Origin: a virus
DNA: 64,000 nucleotides
Virus record (IMG/VR): IMGVR_UViG_3300026484_000402
Coordinates: 1-64,000 of that record
Strand: one strand, 5' to 3'
Shown here: positions 7,753 to 15,892 of the stretch, in pieces
Layout of the letters: every line of letters begins with the position of its first letter
Position numbering within the stretch: position 1 is the first letter of the stretch
Notes under the pieces: model-generated
What the model saw: only the letters and a program-made list of their open reading frames with translations
Database searches by the model: none
What the model was told of the DNA's origin: nothing
Position numbers and translations under genes: made by a program

Positions 7753-10234
7753 CCAAATTAATTATAAAATCAGTCATTTTCTTAGATAACGCTTTTCCTT
7801 TATTTAAAAACGATGACAACATTCCATCACTAACACTATCAAGCATTTTATGGTAATTGCTATCTATAATCATAAGAACTCTAACCATGCCATTTACTCC
7901 ATCTTTAAGTTGCTCTATATAACTTTTTATAACTGCAACAGGCGTGTCAAGAGTTGCTAAATAACTTATAATAGCAGATTCTAAAACTTTTTTATCTGCT
8001 ATCTCTTTCAACTGTTCAAGCATCTCAGGGTCTATATTTTGTACCATAAAACCATTTTCATCCACTTCTGGAGTTTGCATATTATCATCAGCTTGATTAA
8101 CCTGCTGTTGAGCGCCTATGTCACCCTGTTGTTGCGCTTGAGGCATATCTTGCTGAGTTTGAGCATTAGGTTCTTGTTGCGCTTGAGGTATACCTTGCTG
8201 AATTTGAGCATTAGGTTCTTGTTGCGCTTGCTGCATTTGTTGTTCTTGTGGTTGGGCTCCCTGGGTTTGAGCAACATAATTATCAAGCTGAACTAGTAAA
8301 TCATCTAATGATAAACCTTGTTGTTGAGCAGCTTGAATTAACTGATTTGGGTCTTGCCCTATTTGTTGACACAATTCATTTATTTTATTTATTTTTTCTT
8401 GTTCATTAGGTTGAGCTTGTTGTTGGACCTGATTGTTGACATCAATATTTTGTTCTTCTTCAGATGGTTGTTGTCCAGCAATAGCTCCGGCGGTAGCAAA
8501 TTGTTGCAACGTTGAAGTTTGAATATCAATCGATTGTTTCATTTGAGCTATTAACATCATAAGTTGTTGCATTGTAAGTTGTTGCTGTTGAGCCATTTGA
8601 ATTAATTGCGCTATTTGTTCATTAAGTTGATATAACGGAGTAACAGTATCCGGTTGCTTTGCTGCTTCTTTAATTATTTTACATATTTCTTCTTCTTTAT
8701 AACCCTCGTTTGCAAGCTTAATAACAAAACCTTCTTTTGAATAAAATTCTCCATTGTATTCAATTTTCCCATCTCTTCTTTGAGTTACTTCTGCTGTTTT
8801 TGTAAGCATAAAATTGTTAATATCTTCACTTCTAAAAAAGTCGCATCTATTTCTTGAACAACTAAAAGCTTCTTCTTTCACAAAAAACGCATTATTTTTA
8901 GGTATATACAAAATATCATTATTTCTAATAATTCTTGTAATTTCATTATCAGGAACGACAACTATCTGTTTAATCGGACCAAAAGATTGTTCTATAACAA
9001 TTCTTCCATTTTTTAATTTAATTAATTCTCCAAACAAATATCTTATATAAGAAATTTCATTACCATTGTTGATTAATAAAAACCCACTTTTTTCAGAACT
9101 TGGATTTTCGTCAATCCATTTTTTTATATGGAGTTTTATAACAGAGCTTATACTCATACCGTATTCATCTTTTTTTATACCCATAATAGGATTATCACTT
9201 TTACCAGAGGTTACACAAACTTTTTCAGAAGACAACATCATCTTTTTATCTTCTCCAAACTTTGAAGCAACAATATACGTATATGGGTTTAATTCTTTGT
9301 CAAATAAAGTATATACACCAGAATCCGATACCTCAGTCAAATTTTTAAGAAACGACTCTTTAACTAAATCTTTAAGAGTAGGAGAATTAACTTCTGCAAC
9401 TTTGGTCAATACATCAGAATTTTTTATATAAAAACCTTGTGTTGCTATTTTTTTAAATGCTTTTTCTCTCTCATATTCAGGCAATGTTTTTATTTCGTCT
9501 TTTGTAAAATACACAACTGGTTTTTTATTTGCTGAAGCGACTTTTGAAATGTCAGACAATTTAGCATATCTTTCGATTTCTGAATAATCAGATACCATTT
9601 CAATCATTTTTTTTATATTTTCATTTTTAGAAGCTATTTTAACAATACTTTTTGCAAACTCTTTATCTTTAAAAGCCATATCACTCAACATTGATGATTC
9701 GTTATTTGAAGCAGTCTTATTAATTCCAGGAAGGCCGATTTGTTTGAACTTAAGAGTTTTGAAACCGCTTAAAACATCATCAAAATTTATTTCTTTAGAA
9801 AAATTATTGGATGCAACTTTAGGAGAGTATGTCATAGGTGTAGCAAATAAGCTCCCTATAATTCCTTTATCTATAGCTATCTCCCCTTCCTTATTTTTCA
9901 TATCTTCTTTTGTCAAAACCTGACCTATTGAATTTGAAATAGAATTGACAAGCTTGTTATATAAAAGTTTTGTAAGAGCATAATACCTACCAGTATTATC
10001 GTAACCTATATACGACACACAATCTACATTTCCATCTCTATAAATTATCGGAATAGTTAAATCTATTCCTGAAATAAGTAATTTAAAAGAACCTAAAGCT
10101 TCCGAACCATCTGGATTTATTTCATCCAGGCTATATTTAACAATAAATTGAGCAAAAGCTGGATAATTTGAAATAAGTTGTGAATAAGCTTCATCCAATA
10201 TGTTTTGTTTCATTACATTAATTTTAACGCCCAT
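7742..10234 (-). CDS. Large virion-type protein with Gln-rich region, 830 aa
   Basis: The first 500 residues are a mixed alpha/beta region with at least nine K-x-A motifs (NKTASNN, VKIASKN, SKVASAN, TKTAEVT and others). Residues about 540-710 are extremely Gln-rich and hold a tandem repeat of about 15 residues (AQQEPNAQ.QQ..PQ) seen as 45-bp DNA repeats around 8130-8240. The last 100 residues are helical. It is encoded upstream of the portal cluster, so an internal head or portal-associated role is inferred. No family recognised. ATG at 10234 follows AAGG. Confidence 0.6.
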   Translation of the reverse strand: MGVKINVMKQNILDEAYSQLISNYPAFAQFIVKYSLDEINPDGSEALGSFKLLISGIDLTIPIIYRDGNVDCVSYIGYDNTGRYYALTKLLYNKLVNSISNSIGQVLTKEDMKNKEGEIAIDKGIIGSLFATPMTYSPKVASNNFSKEINFDDVLSGFKTLKFKQIGLPGINKTASNNESSMLSDMAFKDKEFAKSIVKIASKNENIKKMIEMVSDYSEIERYAKLSDISKVASANKKPVVYFTKDEIKTLPEYEREKAFKKIATQGFYIKNSDVLTKVAEVNSPTLKDLVKESFLKNLTEVSDSGVYTLFDKELNPYTYIVASKFGEDKKMMLSSEKVCVTSGKSDNPIMGIKKDEYGMSISSVIKLHIKKWIDENPSSEKSGFLLINNGNEISYIRYLFGELIKLKNGRIVIEQSFGPIKQIVVVPDNEITRIIRNNDILYIPKNNAFFVKEEAFSCSRNRCDFFRSEDINNFMLTKTAEVTQRRDGKIEYNGEFYSKEGFVIKLANEGYKEEEICKIIKEAAKQPDTVTPLYQLNEQIAQLIQMAQQQQLTMQQLMMLIAQMKQSIDIQTSTLQQFATAGAIAGQQPSEEEQNIDVNNQVQQQAQPNEQEKINKINELCQQIGQDPNQLIQAAQQQGLSLDDLLVQLDNYVAQTQGAQPQEQQMQQAQQEPNAQIQQGIPQAQQEPNAQTQQDMPQAQQQGDIGAQQQVNQADDNMQTPEVDENGFMVQNIDPEMLEQLKEIADKKVLESAIISYLATLDTPVAVIKSYIEQLKDGVNGMVRVLMIIDSNYHKMLDSVSDGMLSSFLNKGKALSKKMTDFIINLEGI
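8125..8240 (-). repeat. 45-bp tandem repeat in the Gln-rich coding region
   Basis: Two near-identical 45-bp units, each containing 'gagcattaggttcttgttgc', encode AQQEPNAQ[I/T]QQ[G/D][I/M]PQ, with degenerate flanking CAA-rich copies. Such repeats change length easily by slippage or recombination. Ends are approximate. Confidence 0.6.
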
Positions 10235-10241
10235 TACATTT

Positions 10242-10285
10242 CCTTGTTTTTAATGAATTATAACAAAGTATTGAGATTTTGTTAA
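10242..10285 (-). promoter_or_regulatory. Promoter of the 830-aa gene, -10 inside an RBS-hiding hairpin
   Basis: Leftward TTAACA (10280-10285), 17-bp spacer, TATAAT (10257-10262). In read-through RNA CUUUGUU (10262-10268) can pair with AACAAGG (10242-10248; one G-U pair), covering the Shine-Dalgarno. RNA started at this promoter lacks the 5' arm. Confidence 0.5.
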
Positions 10286-10488
10286 ATATTTATTTCTTTA
10301 ATATCTCTTCCAACAGATGAGATATTAACCGATAATGCTACTTTTCCATCATATGACAACACTTGATTATTAACAAAAGGACAAAGGTTAAATATGACCG
10401 CTTTTTTTTGCTCTTTGAAATAATTATCAATATCTTCGCTTTTAAGTGATACTTGACTAACAGGGATTCCTTTTATTTGTTCAGCCAT
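10282..10488 (-). CDS. Hypothetical protein, 68 aa
   Basis: Unrecognised small protein (MAEQIKGIPVSQVSLKSEDI...), with a beta-rich C-terminal half. A good AAAGGAG precedes the ATG. GATATTAT upstream is a likely -10, giving it its own promoter after the rep gene pair. It has no cysteine site or membrane segment. Confidence 0.55.
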   Translation of the reverse strand: MAEQIKGIPVSQVSLKSEDIDNYFKEQKKAVIFNLCPFVNNQVLSYDGKVALSVNISSVGRDIKEINI

Positions 10489-10537
10489 AGTTTCTCCTTT
10501 TTTTCAAATAATATCATTATTATAAATAAAAGTGAAG

Positions 10538-10744
10538 CTAAGATAGAAGTTGTCTAAAATATTCATCGTTTTGTTTTATTATATAAAAATCTATTTTTAC
10601 ATTTTCTCCTATTTTGTTATACAGTTCTTTTATATATTGTTTTGCTTTTTTCTTAGTTTTAAAAATTGCGACAACTTCTTTTTCATTATAGACATTTTCA
10701 ACATAAACGACATATATTCTTTTAAAATCTGTTTCAATTAACAA
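10538..10744 (-). CDS. Hypothetical protein co-transcribed with rep, 68 aa
   Basis: Begins MLIETDFKRIYVVYVENVYN. A beta-hairpin-like start is followed by a Lys-rich helix (KTKKKAKQYIKELYNKI). It overlaps the 3' end of the rep gene by seven bases and is therefore translationally coupled to it, so a role in replication or copy control is possible but unproven. Confidence 0.55.
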   Translation of the reverse strand: MLIETDFKRIYVVYVENVYNEKEVVAIFKTKKKAKQYIKELYNKIGENVKIDFYIIKQNDEYFRQLLS

Positions 10745-11799
10745 TTTTCATCCATTACTTTTATGATTTTAGAATTAAGTTCAGTAAATTTGTTAACATC
10801 AATTTTGTATAAATCAAAATAGCATCTACCCTCTTTAAGAAAGTTATAATAATCTTCTATCTTTTTTGCAAACATATATACGTTATTATAAATTTCCATA
10901 CTTTCATCTGAATCTATGTAAACTTCTTCACCGTTTGTTGTTTTAGCAAAAATTTTACCATTAACATCTATTCCATACCATACAACTTTGTTATTAAGTT
11001 TACCGACAATAAAATATTTACCAGTACCAGAATATGTTTCACGTAAAAATCTTACAAAATTTTTAATATTTTTAACTTCAGGCTTATCATACCTGTTTTT
11101 TTTATTATCGGTTACATAAAATACAACATTATACACTCTATTTCCATCTGTTTCAGTTTTATATGTAACGTATATATCAGTGTGTTGATTTATTTCTTTT
11201 ATAGCTGGTTCTAATAATCTTCTTTTAATATCATAAAAATCATACTTATCAGAACACATGAAAAAATCTCTAAGTTCATCTATAGAATACGATATTTCTC
11301 TTTTATATTTTTTTTGTATTTCATATTTGTTTTTTAATTCTTCAAAAAGCCTTAATGAATATGGTTTTCTTAAATTTTTCATATTTTTTATATGATATTT
11401 AAGATAATTATTTTTATACTCTATCAATATAGACAACATATCTTTGTCTATATAAAATACTATGTCTTGTCTTTTTTTATATATAACTTTATCTACAAAA
11501 TGTAAAAACATTTCTTCATTGCCATTTTTAATTATTATAACTTTTGACATTAATTCTTTTATTGCTTTTTTAATTTGTTTATATATTACACTTATATCTT
11601 TGTCAAAAAGACTAAACAATTCATCTTTTTTTATAGAATAAATATAGACATCTTCTTCAGTTTTTGTAACAACTATGTTTAATAGCTGAATTGCATAAAT
11701 AGACAAGTCATATTTACTCTTCATTATTATTGAACTTTTTTTTATGCTAAATTCTTCATCTAGCTCAATTACTACAATATCATCTTTATTTTTTCCCAT
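10738..11799 (-). CDS. Rep_3-type replication initiator protein
   Basis: 353 residues. Residues about 14-215 follow the winged-helix pattern of plasmid initiators (Rep_3/RepB): a start with SSIIMKSKYDLSIYAIQLLNIV, then KPYSLRLFEELKNKY, IDELRDFFM, and RLLEPAIKEINQHTDIYVTYKTETDGNRV near 190-220. Such proteins bind iterons and open a nearby AT-rich region. Four iterons lie about 90-205 bases upstream of the start, which strongly supports the call. The last 130 residues are extra compared with small Rep_3 proteins. ATG at 11799 follows AAGGAG. It is typical of plasmids and unusual in a lytic phage, hence a phage-plasmid lifestyle. Confidence 0.85.
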   Translation of the reverse strand: MGKNKDDIVVIELDEEFSIKKSSIIMKSKYDLSIYAIQLLNIVVTKTEEDVYIYSIKKDELFSLFDKDISVIYKQIKKAIKELMSKVIIIKNGNEEMFLHFVDKVIYKKRQDIVFYIDKDMLSILIEYKNNYLKYHIKNMKNLRKPYSLRLFEELKNKYEIQKKYKREISYSIDELRDFFMCSDKYDFYDIKRRLLEPAIKEINQHTDIYVTYKTETDGNRVYNVVFYVTDNKKNRYDKPEVKNIKNFVRFLRETYSGTGKYFIVGKLNNKVVWYGIDVNGKIFAKTTNGEEVYIDSDESMEIYNNVYMFAKKIEDYYNFLKEGRCYFDLYKIDVNKFTELNSKIIKVMDENC

Positions 11800-11890
11800 T
11801 TCTTTCTCCTTCTTTTATTGTATCTTATAATGTAACTATAATATGTAGAAATTTGAAACCTCGTAATCACGGTACTTCCAGCGATTTTTC

Positions 11891-12003
11891 ACCGACAACT
11901 TTGCCAATAAAACAGGGGGTTAAACCGACAACTTTGCCAATAAAAATCGATTTTCACCGACAACTTTGCCAAAATAAAACAGCAACACCGACAACTTTGC
12001 CAA
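11891..12003. repeat. Iteron array: four 17-bp direct repeats (origin of replication)
   Basis: Identical copies of accgacaactttgccaa start at 11891, 11924, 11956 and 11987. The 31-33 base period, about three helical turns, puts all copies on one DNA face. Most are followed by TAAAA. The array lies between the rep gene and a 240-bp AT-rich stretch, the classic layout of an iteron-controlled plasmid origin. Unique 14-16 base gaps and short spacing rule out CRISPR. Confidence 0.85.
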
Positions 12004-12246
12004 TAAAATTTTACCACATTTTTAATGATTTAAGGGGATATTTTTTTGAGGAAAAAAAGCTTTAATTAAAGAAAGTACAAAAGCTCCAAGTTCTGGATAT
12101 TTTTAAGATTTTTATTTTTATTTTTTCAATTTTAAATTTCCTAATAAGGTAAGGAAATAAAACTGATTTTTAATTGTTGATTTACATATAAATTCATATC
12201 TGATATAATTATATCAAATTGATAATAAAAAAACAAAGGAGCTTAC
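12004..12246. other. AT-rich stretch beside the iterons (probable DNA unwinding region)
   Basis: No ORF. It is strongly A/T, with T-rich runs at 12100-12140. Next to an iteron array such a segment usually contains the site opened by Rep. It also holds the promoter of the rightward gene at 12247. AAGCTCC (12081-12087) is complementary to GGAGCTT (12238-12244), which covers that gene's ribosome binding site. Confidence 0.5.
12181..12216 (+). promoter_or_regulatory. Near-consensus promoter with palindromic operator
   Basis: TTTACA (12181-12186), 17-bp spacer, TATAAT (12204-12209): the best canonical sigma-70 promoter in the window. The -10 is embedded in the perfect 16-bp palindrome TGATATAATTATATCA (12201-12216), a natural operator position. 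Confidence 0.6.
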
Positions 12247-12678
12247 ATGATAGCTTTAACATTACAATCAGCATTTAACTGGGATAAGGAAACAGCTAAT
12301 TTAATAGGTCACCTAGCGTCTACTTTATCTAAAGAATCTATAGGGTTAAGTGACATAGTTTCAGCTATAAAATCTAAAGATACAGACAATGATGTAACTA
12401 TAGCAGATAATTGGATTAAATATTTGCTAAATACTGTATTTAATGGAGTAAAAGAAAAAGCTTTATCTTTAACTTCGGACAGTAATGTAACAGATGTAAT
12501 CAATAAATTAGCCGACGATTTTAACCCAGTTATAAACGGAAAAGACTCGTCTTTTGGAAATATATTAGATATATTCATTGCTAAAGAATATTCATTCCAA
12601 GAATACGCAAATGCACTTATAGGTGAAGTAATGAAAGCTGACACATACTGGAAAGGTGTTATATGCGATAATAATTGA
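12247..12678 (+). CDS. Hypothetical protein driven by the strong origin-proximal promoter, 143 aa
   Basis: Soluble, slightly acidic, mostly helical protein with no recognised domain. It is a lone rightward gene between the origin and convergent leftward genes, with AAAGGAG before its ATG and a near-consensus promoter overlapped by a palindrome. A gene placed beside rep and separately regulated is a candidate for maintenance, copy control or superinfection immunity in the plasmid state; this is inference only. Confidence 0.65.
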   Translation: MIALTLQSAFNWDKETANLIGHLASTLSKESIGLSDIVSAIKSKDTDNDVTIADNWIKYLLNTVFNGVKEKALSLTSDSNVTDVINKLADDFNPVINGKDSSFGNILDIFIAKEYSFQEYANALIGEVMKADTYWKGVICDNN

Positions 12679-12694
12679 GCGGATTAAACTCCGC
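12679..12694. terminator. Stem-loop between convergent genes
   Basis: GCGGA-ttaaac-TCCGC spans the gap between two convergent stop codons (12678 and 12684). The short GC-rich stem has no strong T run on either side; a weak bidirectional terminator is possible. Confidence 0.3.
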
Positions 12695-13595
12695 CCATTG
12701 TTATCATAATATTGCCTTCTTCATCTTTAATCATTTTAACAGAATCGCTAGGTATCTGGTCTTGAACAATATCTCTTCCTTCTTTATATTTGGCAAAGGC
12801 ATCAAAAACTTCTAAGTAACTTTTCGGGTTTGTATCGGTATGACTATATTTAGCCACTTTATCACTATAACCAGCTATTTCTACAAAAGTCTCTATTCCC
12901 ATTTTTACAAATTTAAAAGAGACTCTACCTATTCTTTCTTTTTTACCCTCACGATATTTAAATTTAACTCTATTATCTGAAATTTTTTCAATTATTTTTT
13001 CATCAGTTATATTATCTATTTGAGCGTTAAATGAGGGGTCAAAATAAATTTCAACAGATTCTATTTCTTTTATTTCTTCTTCATTATACGTTTCATCTTT
13101 TTGTTTCTCAGAAGCTGTTTTTTGCAGCTCATAATTGCTGTCAGAATTGTCATCCTGATTTTCTTCATTTTGTTCATCTTTTTGATTCTTGTCATTATCA
13201 ACAACTTTCATTGCTACTATTGACAAATTTTTCATAGCTTCAATTTGTTCATAAGATAAGTCTATTTTTATAGAATACGCAGATGGATTCAAAGAAAGTT
13301 CTTCATTGTTAGTTATAAATTTACCGTTTTTATAAGTTGCGATTATATATCTTTCATACGGAAATCTAAGTATTACCAAATTGCCATCATCTAATGCTTT
13401 ACCAAGTTTATCTGTAACGCTGTTAGGTTTAAGTGTAGACTTTGGAGAAGGTGTTCCGTTTATTATAATTCTTCCATCAACATCATATAATGCAATTTTA
13501 CCATCAAAATCAACCATTATAAAATTTTCATCCACAGAAAGCACTTTCCCAATACCTAAGAATTCACATTTTACTTCTTGTCCTTTTACAAACAT
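12684..13595 (-). CDS. Hypothetical virion-type protein, 303 aa
   Basis: The N-terminal 65 residues look like a small beta-barrel (KGQEVKCEFLGIGKVLSVDENFIMVDFDGK). A second beta-rich domain lies around 185-240. They are joined by a low-complexity Asp/Glu/Asn linker containing LQKTASEK, the K-x-A-S motif shared with head proteins. It is followed by the small basic gene at 13606 upstream and converges on the gene at 12247. Function unknown. Confidence 0.55.
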   Translation of the reverse strand: MFVKGQEVKCEFLGIGKVLSVDENFIMVDFDGKIALYDVDGRIIINGTPSPKSTLKPNSVTDKLGKALDDGNLVILRFPYERYIIATYKNGKFITNNEELSLNPSAYSIKIDLSYEQIEAMKNLSIVAMKVVDNDKNQKDEQNEENQDDNSDSNYELQKTASEKQKDETYNEEEIKEIESVEIYFDPSFNAQIDNITDEKIIEKISDNRVKFKYREGKKERIGRVSFKFVKMGIETFVEIAGYSDKVAKYSHTDTNPKSYLEVFDAFAKYKEGRDIVQDQIPSDSVKMIKDEEGNIMITMGGV

Positions 13596-13605
13596 TAAAT
13601 CTCCT

Positions 13606-13800
13606 TTACCCTATTCTTTTAGTTCTTGTTGATATTCTAAATCCTGAATGTCCTCTAGTGCCTATTGACAATCTCATTTTTGCTTTTTCTGATGGGCTTC
13701 TTTTTCTTGATAAAAAACCATATCCTTCTTTTTCAAGAGGATTACATTCATTGTCAACTTCATATTTTAACATTTTTTGAGCAGAAATTTTATATAACAT
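13606..13800 (-). CDS. Small basic protein, 64 aa
   Basis: The C-terminal half is rich in Arg, Lys and Ser (SRKRSPSEKAKMRLSIGTRGHSGFRISTRTKRIG), which suits nucleic-acid binding. A strong AAAAGGAG precedes the ATG, with its own TATAAT promoter at 13827-13832. Not recognised. Confidence 0.55.
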   Translation of the reverse strand: MLYKISAQKMLKYEVDNECNPLEKEGYGFLSRKRSPSEKAKMRLSIGTRGHSGFRISTRTKRIG

Positions 13801-13810
13801 TGTTTTTTCT

Positions 13811-13851
13811 CCTTTTTTTTGTTTTAATTATACAACAACTTTTTAAAAAGG
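13811..13851 (-). promoter_or_regulatory. Leftward promoter inside a possible RBS-hiding hairpin
   Basis: -10 TATAAT at 13827-13832 for the gene starting at 13800. CCUUUUU (13845-13851) could pair with AAAAAGG of the Shine-Dalgarno (13811-13817) in read-through RNA. The arms are simple T/A runs closed by two C-G pairs, so chance is possible. Confidence 0.35.
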
Positions 13852-13859
13852 TCTAAAGT

Positions 13860-14594
13860 GTGATTAACATAGTAGTTTCCAGTAACCTTAAAACAAGTTT
13901 AGATTATTTATTATTAAAATATACTATTCGAAGTATAGAAAAAAACTTTAGAGAACCAGATTATATAATTCATGTTTTTTCCAATTTTAATCCAACTTTC
14001 CTAAAAAATATAATTTATCATAAGGTTCATTTTGAAAAATCACACGATGAGCTTTTTTCAATTCATAATTCTTCAATTGTAAATGCAGCATCAAAATTTA
14101 AAGATTTTATATTTATTCAAAGTGGAAACATAATAAATGACAAAATAACTTCGATGTATACTAAAAATGCAAAAGGATTTAAAAAAGAAAGGAACCTTAT
14201 AGATGAAATAAGTGATGTTTATTCAAAATACGCATACATGACGTATATTGAGATGTCTACAAATTTTGGTCACAATAAAACTATTATCACAGATTTGTTT
14301 TCTCCGCAATTTATAAAATCAAAAGATTTTAACAAGATGATGAACGACTTTAGAACTATACAAACAAACAACTATAACGCTTTAATGCTTTATAGAAATT
14401 ATTTTAATACAATAAAAATTACAAAAATAAACAGAATGAATAGTTTTATAATAGATGAAGAGACATATTATTGTTTTATGAAAAGGTTTAAGAAAGATAA
14501 AGTTTTTTTTATAGAAAAATATGGGCTTAAAAACCCAATTGTAAAAACTTATATAGAAAAGAAATTTGGAAACAAATGTTCTTTTGAATGCTAA
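13860..14594 (+). CDS. Glycosyltransferase-like protein (Stealth-like pattern), 244 aa
   Basis: Start is GTG at 13860 after AAAAAGG. The opening LKYTIRSIEKNF followed by SHDELFSIHNSSIVNAASKFKDFIFI recalls nucleotide-sugar and Stealth-type transferases, in which a similar block ends in a catalytic Asp-Asp; here that position reads QSGN, so catalysis is doubtful. It is a lone rightward gene that ends by overlapping the holin gene tail-to-tail by four bases. It could modify host surface glycans or virion proteins. The similarity is only pattern-level. Confidence 0.35.
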   Translation: MINIVVSSNLKTSLDYLLLKYTIRSIEKNFREPDYIIHVFSNFNPTFLKNIIYHKVHFEKSHDELFSIHNSSIVNAASKFKDFIFIQSGNIINDKITSMYTKNAKGFKKERNLIDEISDVYSKYAYMTYIEMSTNFGHNKTIITDLFSPQFIKSKDFNKMMNDFRTIQTNNYNALMLYRNYFNTIKITKINRMNSFIIDEETYYCFMKRFKKDKVFFIEKYGLKNPIVKTYIEKKFGNKCSFEC

Positions 14595-14848
14595 TGTTTA
14601 TTTGTTACGCCTAGATATTTTTCTGCGGTTCTAAGTCCGGCAAGCACTCCTCCAGTGATAAGAATATCATTTAATCTAGATATTACTTCAGACGGTAATT
14701 CTATATGTATTCCAAATCCAGACAATATAGCATACGCAGTGGGATATACAATATAAATTAACACTACTGACATAACTATTGCAGCGGCTAAAACCGGTCT
14801 CCATGCTGGATTTATAAAATCTATTATTTTTTTTACCGTAGGATTCAT
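14591..14848 (-). CDS. Holin-like membrane protein, 85 aa
   Basis: Two clear membrane spans (about residues 18-40 and 58-76), with a WRPVLAA start before the first span and GLRTAEKYLG near the end, the pattern seen in the GTA/3TM holin family. Holins oligomerise in the inner membrane at a set time and open the way for endolysin. Its start codon overlaps the stop of the histidine kinase gene by four bases (ATGA), so its translation is coupled to that of a signalling protein, an arrangement I do not know from other phages. No signal peptide. Confidence 0.65.
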   Translation of the reverse strand: MNPTVKKIIDFINPAWRPVLAAAIVMSVVLIYIVYPTAYAILSGFGIHIELPSEVISRLNDILITGGVLAGLRTAEKYLGVTNKH

Positions 14849-15891
14849 TTTGTCTCCCTTCTTGCTGGAACTGTTATTTTAATTATTGTTCCGTTCTCAT
14901 CTGAATTAACCACTTCTTCATTACCATTTGCCGAATTTATTATTTCTTTACATAGATACATTCCAAATCCTCTTCCATTGCCTTTTGTGCTTTTTCCTAA
15001 ATCCCATATATTTGCAACCATATCCGGTGGTATTCCTTCTCCATTATCTATTATATAGAATGTGAGAATTTTATTTTCACAATCATATGATATATATTTA
15101 ATTTTTACTATCGAAGCATTTGCGTCTAAGCTGTTTTGTATATGATTATTTAAAACATTTAGCATTTCAACGGGTTTCATTGTTGTTAAATAAAAACATT
15201 TAAGTTCTTCCGAAACATAATAATCAAAATTATATTTATTAAACATACTAAACATTGAAAAAACATTATTTGCTATATTGTATAACGAGTCCTGATTTTT
15301 TAGTTTGTTATCTTTTATGCTTTTTATCATACCTAACGTTTCAAACATGCTATTTATTGAATTTTCTATTAAAGAACTATTTATTTGTATATCTTTTATA
15401 AGTTTAATATTTCCGTCACAATATCCTGTTAAAGAACAATTTTTACAATCTCTCGTTTTTTCATTACAACCATATACTATTCTATCTATGTTTCTTTTTC
15501 CATCTCTCTTTGCAGATGATACGAGTGTTTTTATTATCCTGTTGTTTTCCTCAAAAGCATTTCTTATAGCAATTAAAGGACTCATTAGTTGATGGTCTAT
15601 ATTTTGCATTAACGAATATGTTATTTTGTATGACAGAATATTTTTTTCTTTATTCAAGTATGTTTCAAATGTAATCTTAAAAAGGTTTGATATTTTATAT
15701 AAAAAAACAAAAAAACTTAAAACAATGAATAATGATTTTATTATCCACATCATATGCCCATTATCACAACAAGGGCATTTATTTAAATATTCAAATAAAA
15801 GCTCTATTAAGAATATTGATATTATAAAAATTAGTGTTATTTTTATAGCTTCGTGTATATGTTTTTTTGATTTATTATAATTCTTAAACAT
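14845..15891 (-). CDS. Phage-encoded membrane sensor histidine kinase
   Basis: 348 residues. Two membrane spans (about 14-35 and 48-68) flank a tiny outer loop with C39, C41, C42 and H46. A dimerisation helix carries the H-box DHQLMSPL, with H100 the phosphoacceptor. The ATPase domain shows an N-box (NNHIQNSLDANAS, 248-260), G1 (DNGEGI, 282-287) and G2 (GRGFG, 306-310). All core motifs are intact, so autophosphorylation is expected. Between the two dimerisation helices sits an insertion with C142, C149, C152 and C158, a likely iron-sulfur or zinc site. It lies one base after the response regulator gene and overlaps the holin gene. Confidence 0.85.
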   Translation of the reverse strand: MFKNYNKSKKHIHEAIKITLIFIISIFLIELLFEYLNKCPCCDNGHMMWIIKSLFIVLSFFVFLYKISNLFKITFETYLNKEKNILSYKITYSLMQNIDHQLMSPLIAIRNAFEENNRIIKTLVSSAKRDGKRNIDRIVYGCNEKTRDCKNCSLTGYCDGNIKLIKDIQINSSLIENSINSMFETLGMIKSIKDNKLKNQDSLYNIANNVFSMFSMFNKYNFDYYVSEELKCFYLTTMKPVEMLNVLNNHIQNSLDANASIVKIKYISYDCENKILTFYIIDNGEGIPPDMVANIWDLGKSTKGNGRGFGMYLCKEIINSANGNEEVVNSDENGTIIKITVPARRETK

Positions 15892-15892
15892 A

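Noticed and set aside
8039-8296. Leu-rich rightward ORF inside the Gln-rich gene
   Set aside because: Antisense reading of CAA-rich codons gives Leu runs; no start signals, and the leftward gene is clearly real.
11891-12003. CRISPR-like repeats
   Set aside because: Repeats are 17 bp with 14-16 base gaps, only four copies, and lie beside a Rep_3 gene; this is an iteron array.
11853-12065. A 70-codon rightward ORF with a PTTLPIK repeat
   Set aside because: It is only the translation of the iterons; it has no ribosome binding site and the repeat structure is explained by the replication origin.
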